Positions 23,338-32,078 of a DNA stretch of 46,583 nt are shown in pieces. A model generated the notes under the pieces. The model was not told where the DNA came from and did not search any database. It saw only the letters and a list, made by a program, of their open reading frames with translations. The position numbers were made by a program, and so were the translations under genes. Numbering within the stretch: position 1 is the stretch's first letter; every line of letters starts with the position of its first letter. The stretch comes from an uncultured Olsenella sp. (lineage in GTDB: Bacteria > Actinomycetota > Coriobacteriia > Coriobacteriales > Atopobiaceae). The stretch spans positions 1 through 46,583 of the forward strand of contig CAMXZR010000004.1 of NCBI GenBank assembly GCA_947253595.1, in the 5' to 3' direction.

Positions 23338-23595
23338 ATGAGCAGAAGTCTCAAGAAGGGCCCGTTTGTGGAGACTCGCCTCCTTGCGCGTGTCACCGCT
23401 ATGAACGAGGCTGGCAAGAAGGAGGTCGTGAAGACCTGGTCGCGCTCCTCCACCATCTTCCCCGAGATGGTCGGGCACACGATTGCCGTCCACGACGGCC
23501 GCAAGCACGTCCCCGTGTACATCACCGAGTCCATGGTTGGTCACAAGCTGGGCGAGTTCTCGCCCACCCGCACCTTCCGCGGCCACAAGGCTTAA
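23338..23595 (+). CDS. rpsS: 30S ribosomal protein S19
   Basis: S19 forms a head heterodimer with S13. The 85-residue sequence MSRSLKKGPFVETRLL, then TWSRSSTIFPEMVGHTIAVH and HKLGEFSPTRTFRGHKA, is fully canonical. The start is preceded by TTAGGAGATCCCAAGA. Confidence 0.98.
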   Translation: MSRSLKKGPFVETRLLARVTAMNEAGKKEVVKTWSRSSTIFPEMVGHTIAVHDGRKHVPVYITESMVGHKLGEFSPTRTFRGHKA

Positions 23596-23613
23596 CAGGG
23601 GGCATGAAGAACA

Positions 23614-23976
23614 ATGGCTAAGAACAACGCTGCAAACGAGGTTTCGGCTACTGCGAAGTACGTCCGCATGGCCCCTCGCAAGGTCCGCATGGTCGTCGAC
23701 CAGGTGCGCGGCAAGTCCGTGGAGAAGGCCCTCGAGACCCTCCAGTTCAGCACCCGCGCCGCCGCCGAGCCGGTTGCCAAGGTCCTGCGCTCCGCCGTCG
23801 CCAACGCCGAGAACAACAACGGCATGCGCGCCGACGGCCTCGTGGTCAAGTACGCCTACGTCGACGAGGGCCCCACGCTCAAGCGCATCCGTCCTCGCGC
23901 CAAGGGCTCCGCATCCCGCATCAACAAGCGTACGAGCCACATCACCGTCGTCGTCGCACCTGGAAAGGAGGCGTAG
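23614..23976 (+). CDS. rplV: 50S ribosomal protein L22
   Basis: L22 contacts all 23S domains and lines the exit tunnel with its beta-hairpin. The 120-residue sequence contains AKYVRMAPRKVRMVVDQVRG and the hairpin tip PTLKRIRPRAKGSASRINKR. It lies 18 bp after rpsS and 7 bp before rpsC. The macrolide-contacting hairpin has normal length. Confidence 0.98.
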   Translation: MAKNNAANEVSATAKYVRMAPRKVRMVVDQVRGKSVEKALETLQFSTRAAAEPVAKVLRSAVANAENNNGMRADGLVVKYAYVDEGPTLKRIRPRAKGSASRINKRTSHITVVVAPGKEA

Positions 23977-23983
23977 GGAAAGC

Positions 23984-25125
<1,142 letters not shown>

Positions 25126-25341
25126 ATGAAGTACAAGGATATCCGCGAGCTCAGCGACGAGGAGCTTGCCCAGAAGCTCGAGGACGGCAGGGCTGAGCTC
25201 TTCAACCTTCGCTTCCAGATGGCGACGAGCCAGCTGGACAACACCGCTCGCGTCACTACGGTCAAGCGCGACATCGCCCGCGTCCAGACCGAGATCCGCG
25301 CACGCCAGATCGCAGCGGAAAACGCCGCTGCGCAGAACTAG
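25126..25341 (+). CDS. rpmC: 50S ribosomal protein L29
   Basis: L29 is a two-helix protein near the tunnel exit. The 71-residue sequence has the core ELFNLRFQMATSQLDNTARV and the VKRDIARVQTEIRARQ helix. The ATG immediately follows the rplP stop (TAAATG); its Shine-Dalgarno, GGGGAGG, lies in the end of rplP. Confidence 0.97.
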   Translation: MKYKDIRELSDEELAQKLEDGRAELFNLRFQMATSQLDNTARVTTVKRDIARVQTEIRARQIAAENAAAQN

Positions 25342-25360
25342 ATCGCAGGAGAAACAGGAA

Positions 25361-25627
25361 ATGGCAGATACCGAAAGCAGGAACGCGCGCAAGGTCCGCA
25401 CCGGTGAGGTCATCTCGATCTCCGGCGACAAGACCGTCACCGTTCAGGTCACGTACCGCAAGCACCACCCCAAGTACGGCAAGATGATGACGATCCACAA
25501 GAAGCTCCACGCCCACGACGAGAAGAACGAGTGCGGCCTGGGCGACACCGTCACCGTCATGGAGACGCGTCCCATGTCGAAGACCAAGCGCTGGCGCGTT
25601 GCCCAGATCGTCGAGCGCGCCAAGTAA
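25361..25627 (+). CDS. rpsQ: 30S ribosomal protein S17
   Basis: S17 is a primary 16S-binding OB-fold protein. It has 88 residues, starting MADTESRNARKVRTGEVISI, with DKTVTVQVTYRKHHPKYGKM and GLGDTVTVMETRPMSKTKRW. The start ATG at 25361 follows GCAGGAGAAACAGGAA. An open frame extends upstream but without S17 homology. An 83-bp gap separates it from rplN, the usual S10/spc boundary. Confidence 0.97.
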   Translation: MADTESRNARKVRTGEVISISGDKTVTVQVTYRKHHPKYGKMMTIHKKLHAHDEKNECGLGDTVTVMETRPMSKTKRWRVAQIVERAK

Positions 25628-25710
25628 CGACCTATACAACCCATTCCCGGTCATGTGCGGCGCACGCGAGGTCGCACCTCTGGCAGGGGTGAGCGTTCGG
25701 AGGAACAGCA

Positions 25711-26079
25711 ATGATTCAGATGGAGACCATGCTCAACGTCGCTGACAACAGCGGCGCCAAGCGTGTGAAGTGCATCAAGGTACTTGGTGGCTCCAAGCGT
25801 CGTTACGCCGGCCTTGCAGACGTCATCATGTGCGCCGTCCAGGAGGCGACCCCTGGCGGATCCGTCAAGAAGGGCGACGTCGTCCGCTGCGTCGTCGTGC
25901 GCACGGTCAAGGAGACCCGCCGCAAGGACGGCAGCTACATCAAGTTCGACCAGAACGCCTGCGTCCTGGTGAACAAGGACGGCGAGCCCAAGGGCACCCG
26001 TATCTTCGGGCCCGTTGCCCGCGAGCTGCGCGACCACAAGTACATGAAGATCGTCTCGCTCGCGCCTGAGACGCTGTAG
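25711..26079 (+). CDS. rplN: 50S ribosomal protein L14
   Basis: L14 forms intersubunit bridge B8 and binds the silencing factor RsfS. The canonical 122-residue sequence begins MIQMETMLNVADNSGAKRVK and ends FGPVARELRDHKYMKIVSLA PETL. The start is preceded by CGGAGGAACAGCA. It would be the first gene of a conventional spc operon. Confidence 0.98.
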   Translation: MIQMETMLNVADNSGAKRVKCIKVLGGSKRRYAGLADVIMCAVQEATPGGSVKKGDVVRCVVVRTVKETRRKDGSYIKFDQNACVLVNKDGEPKGTRIFGPVARELRDHKYMKIVSLAPETL

Positions 26080-26093
26080 GGAGTGAGTAGCAG

Positions 26094-26411
26094 ATGGCAA
26101 AGATGAAGATCAAGAAGGGTGACCAGGTCGAGGTCCTGTCCGGCAAGGACAAGGGCAAGCGCGGCGAGGTCATCAAGGCCATGCCCTCCGAGGGCAAGGT
26201 CGTCGTCCGTGGCGTCGCCATGGTCAAGAAGGCCCAGCGCCCGACCCAGCAGGGCGAGCAGGGCGGTATCGTGGAGAAGGAGGCCGCCATCGATGCCTCC
26301 AACGTCGCACTGATTGACCCCCAGACCGACAAGCCTACCCGCGTCGGCTATCGCTTCGACGCGAACGGCAAGAAGGTTCGCTTCGCCAAGAAGTCCGGCG
26401 CTGAGCTTTAG
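26094..26411 (+). CDS. rplX: 50S ribosomal protein L24
   Basis: L24 is an assembly-initiator protein with a KOW motif (MKIKKGDQVEVLSGKDKGKR, about residues 3-22). The 105 residues end with VGYRFDANGKKVRFAKKSGA EL. It starts 14 bp after rplN. In nearly all bacteria rplE follows; here a strong terminator does, and the next gene is on the opposite strand, so the spc operon is interrupted at this point. Confidence 0.98.
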   Translation: MAKMKIKKGDQVEVLSGKDKGKRGEVIKAMPSEGKVVVRGVAMVKKAQRPTQQGEQGGIVEKEAAIDASNVALIDPQTDKPTRVGYRFDANGKKVRFAKKSGAEL

Positions 26412-26458
26412 GCGACGGTCCTGCGACGCCTCGTCGCGATGGAGTTGAATGGGTTATG

Positions 26459-26495
26459 AGGCACCCCTGGTCCCGAGGGCCAGGGGTGCCTTTGT
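26459..26495 (+). terminator. Strong intrinsic terminator after rplX
   Basis: A perfect 12-bp stem (26459-26470 with 26480-26491) has a 9-nt loop that can pair further, then TTTGT. It marks a genuine operon end 47 bp after rplX. Confidence 0.85.
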
Positions 26496-26591
26496 AAGGC
26501 ACGGCCGAGCAGACCGATCGTCGGTAGCTGCGCGGCTGAAAAGTACCGACAAACGTTGGACCTGACGGCAAGGCCAGGAGCTCGATGCCCG

Positions 26592-27428
26592 TTAGCCCAG
26601 GGGCGGGGGCACGATTACGTCGTAGCGGACGGCCTTGCCGCCAATGCTGTAGCTGGGCTTCCTTCCTGCGAGGAAGGGGCCCTTGGACGGGCGCTTGACG
26701 ACGATCTTCCGGGGGCATGCGGCGAGTGCCGCCTCCAGCAGCGCCCCCTCGTCCGCAGCGGGCGCCTCGAGCTGGTGCATGAGCTGAAACTTCTTCTTTA
26801 CCAGGGCGCTCTTCTGTCGTGCGGGGAACATCGGGTCGAGAAACACCACGTCCGGGCGCGTCGCCTCCTCCGCGAGCGCGCGGAGTGCCTCTGTGCTGTC
26901 CTCTCCGTGCAGGTGCATGCGAGCGGCGGCCGGCTCGAGTTTGGGGTGCTCCGACGCCCTGCGTAGGGCGTCGCGCAATAGCTCGCAGATCACGGGGTCG
27001 CGTTCGTAGAGGTCGACCTCGAATCCCACGGCTGCCAGGAGAAGCGAGTCCTCTCCCATTCCGGCGGTCGCATCAATCGCGTGCGGTTGTTCGACTCCCC
27101 TGGTGCGGGCCGCCCTGACCAGCAGTTCTCGTGCCAGAGCGTGCGGTGCCAGGCGGGGGAGCAGACGGACGAGGTCGCCCTGCGTCCTGAGCCCGTCTCC
27201 GCAGAGCCAGAGCCCGCCCACACCCACGAGCAGGAAGATGCCCTGGTCTGGGTCGTCGGGCATGCCAGCGTGGAGCTTCGACCCCAGGCGAGAGGCGACC
27301 TCCTCCGCCGCGGCGCGCTGGGCCTCGCCTGCGTAGCAGACGGGAGGGGTGGGTGCCAATGGCATGGCCAACGACGCCCTGGACGGGCCGTGGCTCCCGT
27401 CTGTCGCCTGTCGCACGTCACGTGGCAT
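26592..27428 (-). CDS. rsmJ: RsmJ-like 16S rRNA guanine-N2 methyltransferase
   Basis: A 278-residue class I SAM-dependent methyltransferase. SAM-binding motif I is DATAGMGEDSLLLAAVG (about residues 118-134), and the family signature LDPMFPARQKSALVKKKF lies about 60 residues further on; in E. coli RsmJ this family methylates G1516 of 16S rRNA. The N-terminus is some 20 residues longer than I recall for E. coli. The ATG at 27428 is well supported by GGGAGG 7 nt upstream. It is 36 bp downstream of the transglutaminase-like gene on the same strand and may be co-transcribed with it. Confidence 0.85.
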   Translation of the reverse strand: MPRDVRQATDGSHGPSRASLAMPLAPTPPVCYAGEAQRAAAEEVASRLGSKLHAGMPDDPDQGIFLLVGVGGLWLCGDGLRTQGDLVRLLPRLAPHALARELLVRAARTRGVEQPHAIDATAGMGEDSLLLAAVGFEVDLYERDPVICELLRDALRRASEHPKLEPAAARMHLHGEDSTEALRALAEEATRPDVVFLDPMFPARQKSALVKKKFQLMHQLEAPAADEGALLEAALAACPRKIVVKRPSKGPFLAGRKPSYSIGGKAVRYDVIVPPPLG

Positions 27429-27464
27429 CGTCGACCTCCCATCTCGTGCGGACTTGTAGAACTG

Positions 27465-30314
27465 CTAGGCCAGCTGCGCCAGGCGCAGGGCAAGGGCCAC
27501 GCTGCCCACGTTGTAGCCGCCCACTGCATAGAGCCCGCGGAATGCGACGTTCGTGTCGGTAGGCTGGCCGACGCCAGCCCCACCCGCATCACCCTCGCCG
27601 CGCAGTCTCAGCAGAAGCATGAGGGGCAGCTTCTCCGGGTTGGCGTACATGCGGCGGGCCAGGCGCTCGGGCAGCTCGCCGAAGTCGTCGAAGAGCACGA
27701 GTGCGGAGCCCAGCGACCCCAGCGTGCGCATGAGCGTGGGGTCGTCGTAGACCTTGGTGCTGCGGCACACGAAGAGCAGGCCCAGTCCAGCCTCCCGCAC
27801 TTGCTCGGCATGCTCGCGCAGCTCGTTGAGCAGGTGCTCGGTAGGCTCCTCTGCCTCTTCCAGGAAGGCGACGATGCCCGTCCTGCCTTCCCCGCTGCGT
27901 CGGAGGGCGTCGCTGGCGCAGGCGGGGGATCCGTCCGCGGCGTGCAGCGCGAGCTCGGGCAGGGGAATGTCTTGCAGCATGTCGGAGGCCTCGGGCACGC
28001 GCGTGCGCAGGGGAAGCACGAGCTCCTCCTCGCCGTCCTCGACCTGGAAGATCGCCTCCGTGGCCTGCTGGCTCCCGTTGGGGAGGCGGGTGGTGCTCAC
28101 GAGGCGCCAGGTCCCCAGCGGAAGCTCGAGGGCCAGGCCTTCCTCGTCAGCATTGGAACCCCAGAGCTCGAGGGAGGGGAAGCCCATGGATGCCTGCCCT
28201 CCGCGCTCGGTATAGGGCTGGAGCCTGCCCAGGGTCCAGTCGACGAAGCAGGACTTGGTGCCTTCCGGGGCAAGCAGGCGCACGGTGCGAGATCTGGGGC
28301 GGGGCGGCTCCTGCGCGGGGACGAAGCGCCCGTCCTCGAAGAGCTCCGGAGCCAGCGTCTCGGGGTTGACGCGGGTGGGGAGGCCCAGGCAGCGGCAGAG
28401 TGCCACGAAGAGCGTTGCGCGCGTGACGGGGGAGGCGTGACGGCCGCGCAGCGCAGCGACGGGACCTCCCGCGAGCTTCGCCAGGTCCTGCCGCTCGTCG
28501 AAGCCGACGTTGCGCTCGAGCCAGCCCCAGACGGCGCGCGGGTCGTTCCGCATGGACGCGAGCTCGCTCGGATCGAGCTCGTTCTGGAGCCAGGCCCGCA
28601 GGGGAGCCCTCCAGGGCGTCAGGTGCTCCAGGCTCACGCGGGGGCAGAGCACGTTGCGCTCGTAGATCCCTTGCGCTTCGTCGGGACCTATGCCCTGCTC
28701 CTCCAGGAGCGCCAGGGTGCGCCCGCAGACGACGCGGGACCCCTGGAGCTGCTCTTCGAGGATGTCGGCCCTGAGGTCGCGGAAGTCCTTGTCGGACAGG
28801 GTGGAGAGAAGCGCGAGGCGGTCTGTCTCGAGCGGCCCTGCGGTGCTGCGTGCGTCACCGCCCACGACGCCGTCGCTTGCCGAGTCGCCCGCGAGGAAGC
28901 GTGCGACCTCTTGTGCGTTGCCGAAGGAGAGGCGCATGAAGCGCTCGACGAGCTCGCGGTCCTCCTGCGACGCGCGCGCCGTCAGGTCATCCGCCAGCCG
29001 TGCGCCCTCGGCGAGGAAGTCCGCCACGCGCTCGTGGCGCAGCTCGTCCGCCTGGGCCTTGCGGGCGCGCCCACGCTCGAGCTGCTCGGCCGTGGGGCGG
29101 CAGGAGGGCGCGGGACGGTCATCTGGCGCGCGCACGTTCACGTCGCGCCAGCCCAGAGGCTCACCATCGGTCACGCCGCAGGGCCACTGCCAGCTGCCGG
29201 GCTCGGACTGGGCGGTGGCGTCGGGTTCGCCTGCGGCATCTGCGCCGAGGTCGGCGTCGCTCTCTCCAAGGACGAAGTCGAGCTCGGAAAGCTCCGCTGT
29301 GTCGATGGTGCGCCAGGCCATGCGACCACCCGCGCTGACGCGTACGCGCAGGCCGCCCAGCCCCACGCTCACGCCCGTCCGTCCTGCGGCGTCGGTCACC
29401 AGGCAGGTCGCGGGGGCCCACTGCGCCGAGTTCAGGATCTCGAGGCAGACGGTGGCGCCCTCGACCGGGGAGCCCGCCCCGTCCCTCACGCGCACCACGA
29501 GGCGCGTCGTCTTCGCATAGGAGGGCGTCACGCCGATCAGGTGGGTGCAGCCATTGCGCCCGGCGTCCTCTCCGCCCAGCTGGTGCAGGGCGAAGTCGGA
29601 GTAGACGGTGGAGCCCATCATGAGGGCGCGCCCCGCCGCGTTGGTGAACCAGCCCCGGTCGAGCACCTCCTCGGGCTCGCAGGCACCCAGGTAGTGCCAG
29701 CCGCCATCGGCGTAGGCCTCGACCCAGGCGTGGTTGTCGTCGCAGTGGGCCCACCAGGGGGTGTAGATCTGTCGCGCGGGTATGCCAACGCTGCGCAGGG
29801 CGCTCACCAGGAAGGTGGACTCCTCTCCGCAGCGGCCGTCCCCGCTCGCGAGCACGGCGAGCGGTCCCAGGGTGCGCCCGTCGGAGGCCTGGTAGGTCGC
29901 CGTCTGCGCGCACCAGTAGTTGACCTCGAGCACGGCCGCGCGCTCATCGAGCCCTGCCACGCGGTCGCGCAGCTCGTCCCAGAGCGGAGGCCTGCAGTCG
30001 GTGAGGGGCTCGTTGTTGACGCGGGGGCAGAGCACGAAGTGCACGAAGAGGGGCTCGGGGAGCGTGTGGGTCCAGGGGAGCTCGCGCCTCAGCATGAGGG
30101 CGTGGCGCACGTAGGAGACGAGCAGCTTCGGCTCCGCGTCGAGCACGTCGGAGAGGGGCAGCGTGCCATAGAGGTAGCGCAGGAGGCAGGCCTCGTCCTC
30201 GTCCGCAGCGGACTCGATGACGTCCGTGGCGCGGGAGCGAGTGAGGTCATCGAGCAGCCCGAGCCTCTCCTCGAAGCGGTCGCACGCGTAGTCCTGTAGT
30301 TCCTTGCCGAGCAT
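27465..30314 (-). CDS. Multidomain transglutaminase-like protein
   Basis: A 949-residue cytoplasmic protein with no signal peptide. Residues ~85-230 form a transglutaminase-like Cys-His fold: Cys162 (GDGRCGEESTF), His195 (DDNHAWVEAY), then HYLGACEPEEVLDRGWF. An Ig/CNA-like beta domain follows (about 265-330). A second copy of the pre-domain and core begins near residue 545: NVLCPRVSLEHLTPWRAPL echoes LCPRVNNEPLTDCRPPL near residue 95. The second core (about 625-650) has SPVTRATLFVALCRCLG where the catalytic Cys motif should be, so it looks inactive. The last ~120 residues resemble a thioredoxin-like fold. The true start is ATG 30314 with GAGAGGAGCC upstream. The substrate is unknown: peptidase, transglutaminase or glycoprotein-linked roles are possible. 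Confidence 0.8.
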   Translation of the reverse strand: MLGKELQDYACDRFEERLGLLDDLTRSRATDVIESAADEDEACLLRYLYGTLPLSDVLDAEPKLLVSYVRHALMLRRELPWTHTLPEPLFVHFVLCPRVNNEPLTDCRPPLWDELRDRVAGLDERAAVLEVNYWCAQTATYQASDGRTLGPLAVLASGDGRCGEESTFLVSALRSVGIPARQIYTPWWAHCDDNHAWVEAYADGGWHYLGACEPEEVLDRGWFTNAAGRALMMGSTVYSDFALHQLGGEDAGRNGCTHLIGVTPSYAKTTRLVVRVRDGAGSPVEGATVCLEILNSAQWAPATCLVTDAAGRTGVSVGLGGLRVRVSAGGRMAWRTIDTAELSELDFVLGESDADLGADAAGEPDATAQSEPGSWQWPCGVTDGEPLGWRDVNVRAPDDRPAPSCRPTAEQLERGRARKAQADELRHERVADFLAEGARLADDLTARASQEDRELVERFMRLSFGNAQEVARFLAGDSASDGVVGGDARSTAGPLETDRLALLSTLSDKDFRDLRADILEEQLQGSRVVCGRTLALLEEQGIGPDEAQGIYERNVLCPRVSLEHLTPWRAPLRAWLQNELDPSELASMRNDPRAVWGWLERNVGFDERQDLAKLAGGPVAALRGRHASPVTRATLFVALCRCLGLPTRVNPETLAPELFEDGRFVPAQEPPRPRSRTVRLLAPEGTKSCFVDWTLGRLQPYTERGGQASMGFPSLELWGSNADEEGLALELPLGTWRLVSTTRLPNGSQQATEAIFQVEDGEEELVLPLRTRVPEASDMLQDIPLPELALHAADGSPACASDALRRSGEGRTGIVAFLEEAEEPTEHLLNELREHAEQVREAGLGLLFVCRSTKVYDDPTLMRTLGSLGSALVLFDDFGELPERLARRMYANPEKLPLMLLLRLRGEGDAGGAGVGQPTDTNVAFRGLYAVGGYNVGSVALALRLAQLA

Positions 30315-30450
30315 GAGGCTCCTCTCGCCTGGGTGTGTCGGTGGGTTGTGGCTTGGCTTGCAGTTTGGGAAGTATGCCCCCACGCCTCGTCGGCCTCGCG
30401 GTTCGCGTCGCTGCGGACCCCTCGCTCCCACGTGACGGACGTCCTGCGCC

Positions 30451-31773
30451 CTACTCGTCCAGGACGAGCTCCAGCACGGTGTCAAGGGGGTCGGGGAGCT
30501 CCGTGGCCTCCCCGAGGTCCGCGAACGCCACGTCGGCGTAGTCGCTGTGTGTCCAGCTGGACGAGAGCGGCACCTCGCTGCCGTCGGCGAGCGTCCTCAG
30601 GGAGCGGATGCGTCCCTTGGGCACTCCCAGGAGGGGCACGGGGCCAACGTGGGGCTCGTGCAGATGCAGGTAGTAGTGGTCGCCGTTGCGCGTCACGCGT
30701 CCCTGGTCGAAGCGGGCGAGGTCGATGGCCCCGCCCTCGGCGCTCCCGCAGCCGTAGACGCTCGCGCCGTTCTCGCTCATCCAGCGGCCGATCCCGCGCA
30801 GGCGATCCATCGATTCCCGGGGTATGCGGCCGCGTGCGTCGGGGCCCACGTTGAGAATGAGGTTGCCGCCCTTCGAGACGCACTCGACGAGCGAGCGGAC
30901 CAGCGCGCGCGGGGACTTCCAGTTCGCATCCCGTGCGGTGTAGCCCCAGCTGTCGTTCATGGTGAGGCAAGACTCCCAGGCGAGGGGGTCGCCGTGGGCA
31001 TCGAGCAGCCGCCAGGGCGGGACGATGCGCTCGGGCGTCACGAAGTCGCCGTGGTAGGGCGTCGGCACGCAGGCGGCGAGGGAGCCCATGCCCTCCCCAC
31101 TCACCTCGAGGCGGTTGTTGACTATGACGTCGGGTTGGAGCTCGCGGACCATGCGCATGAGCTCGGTGGCTCCCCAGCGCTCGCCGCGCATTTCGTCGTA
31201 CGAGAAGTCGAACCACAGGAGGTCGAGCCTGCCGTAGTTCGTGCAGAGCTCCCTCACCTGTGCGTGCATGAAGCGGAGGTAGCGCTCCCAGTCGCGGTTC
31301 TCGTTGCCACACTCCGGGTGGTTGCGCAGCGGGGCCTGCCGGTCTCCGTACTGCGGGAAGTCGGGATGGTGCCAGTCTATGAGCGAGAAGTACAGCCCCA
31401 CCCTGAGGCCCTCGGCCCGCACGGCGTCGACGAACTCGGCCACGACATCGCGGCCGAGCGGGGCGCGCACGGAGCTGTAGTCGGTCTGGGCGCTGTCGAA
31501 GAGGCAGAAGCCGTCGTGGTGCTTGGCGGTCATGACCACGTACCTCATGCCCGCCTCGCGTGCGGCCCGCGCCCAGGAGCGCACGTCCAGCTCCTGCGGG
31601 TCGAACTCGTCGAAGTAAGGGCGGTAGGCGTCGTCGTCCAGCTCCTCCGTGCTGCGCACCCACTCCCCGCGGGCGGGGATGGAGTAGAGCCCCCAGTGGA
31701 CGAACATGCCAAAGCGGTCGTGGAGCCACCACGACATCCGCCTGTCGTAGCGGTCACGGTCGAACTCGTACAT
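30451..31773 (-). CDS. GH29 alpha-L-fucosidase, cytoplasmic
   Basis: A 440-residue glycoside hydrolase of family GH29, which releases terminal L-fucose with retention. Motifs are FGMFVHWGLYS (His26), MTAKHHDGFCLF (His85, His86), DLLWFDF with the presumed nucleophile Asp189, and KGGNLILNVGPDARG near the end of the catalytic domain. A short C-terminal beta domain follows. There is no signal peptide, so fucosides must be imported first. The ATG at 31773 follows GAGAGGGG; an upstream in-frame ATG at 31857 lacks a ribosome-binding site. It is divergent from an Opp-type importer, a plausible partner for fucosylated substrates. Confidence 0.92.
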   Translation of the reverse strand: MYEFDRDRYDRRMSWWLHDRFGMFVHWGLYSIPARGEWVRSTEELDDDAYRPYFDEFDPQELDVRSWARAAREAGMRYVVMTAKHHDGFCLFDSAQTDYSSVRAPLGRDVVAEFVDAVRAEGLRVGLYFSLIDWHHPDFPQYGDRQAPLRNHPECGNENRDWERYLRFMHAQVRELCTNYGRLDLLWFDFSYDEMRGERWGATELMRMVRELQPDVIVNNRLEVSGEGMGSLAACVPTPYHGDFVTPERIVPPWRLLDAHGDPLAWESCLTMNDSWGYTARDANWKSPRALVRSLVECVSKGGNLILNVGPDARGRIPRESMDRLRGIGRWMSENGASVYGCGSAEGGAIDLARFDQGRVTRNGDHYYLHLHEPHVGPVPLLGVPKGRIRSLRTLADGSEVPLSSSWTHSDYADVAFADLGEATELPDPLDTVLELVLDE

Positions 31774-32078
31774 CGGGCCCCTCTCGTCGAACGCATCGTC
31801 GCGCCTGGCGAAAACCTCTCTCCCTCGGGGGATTGCCGTTGGGCGAACTGTTGCCATGCAAAGTCGGTTTCGAGTATGAATCTATATGGCCAGGAGGGGG
31901 CAGTGCCGCAGGGGCCCATCGCCCAGAAGCCGGAAGATTCCGGAGAGCGTGCGGAGGCTCGTCTCCTCTCGACCATCACGGGACCTCCCCGCCTCCGCCG
32001 GGGGCGATGGGGGCAGTATCGGACAGGGGCCTCCCCAGAGGGGCAGGCCGGGCGCGTCGTACGCAGGAGGGAAGTCAC
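31774..32078. other. Divergent intergenic region between fucosidase and binding-protein gene
   Basis: This 305-bp gap has a weak plus-strand promoter candidate, TTGCCA (31851-31856), 18 bp, TATGAA (31875-31880), in its only AT-rich patch. The rest is GC-rich and I see no gene or clear operator in it. A joint regulator of the divergent genes is possible but not shown. Confidence 0.4.

Noticed and set aside
27081..30299. 1072-codon plus-strand open frame opposite the transglutaminase-like gene
   Set aside because: Composition is low-complexity (Ala/Gly/Arg/Val/His) and no motif is recognisable, whereas the minus strand encodes clear domains with a good start site.
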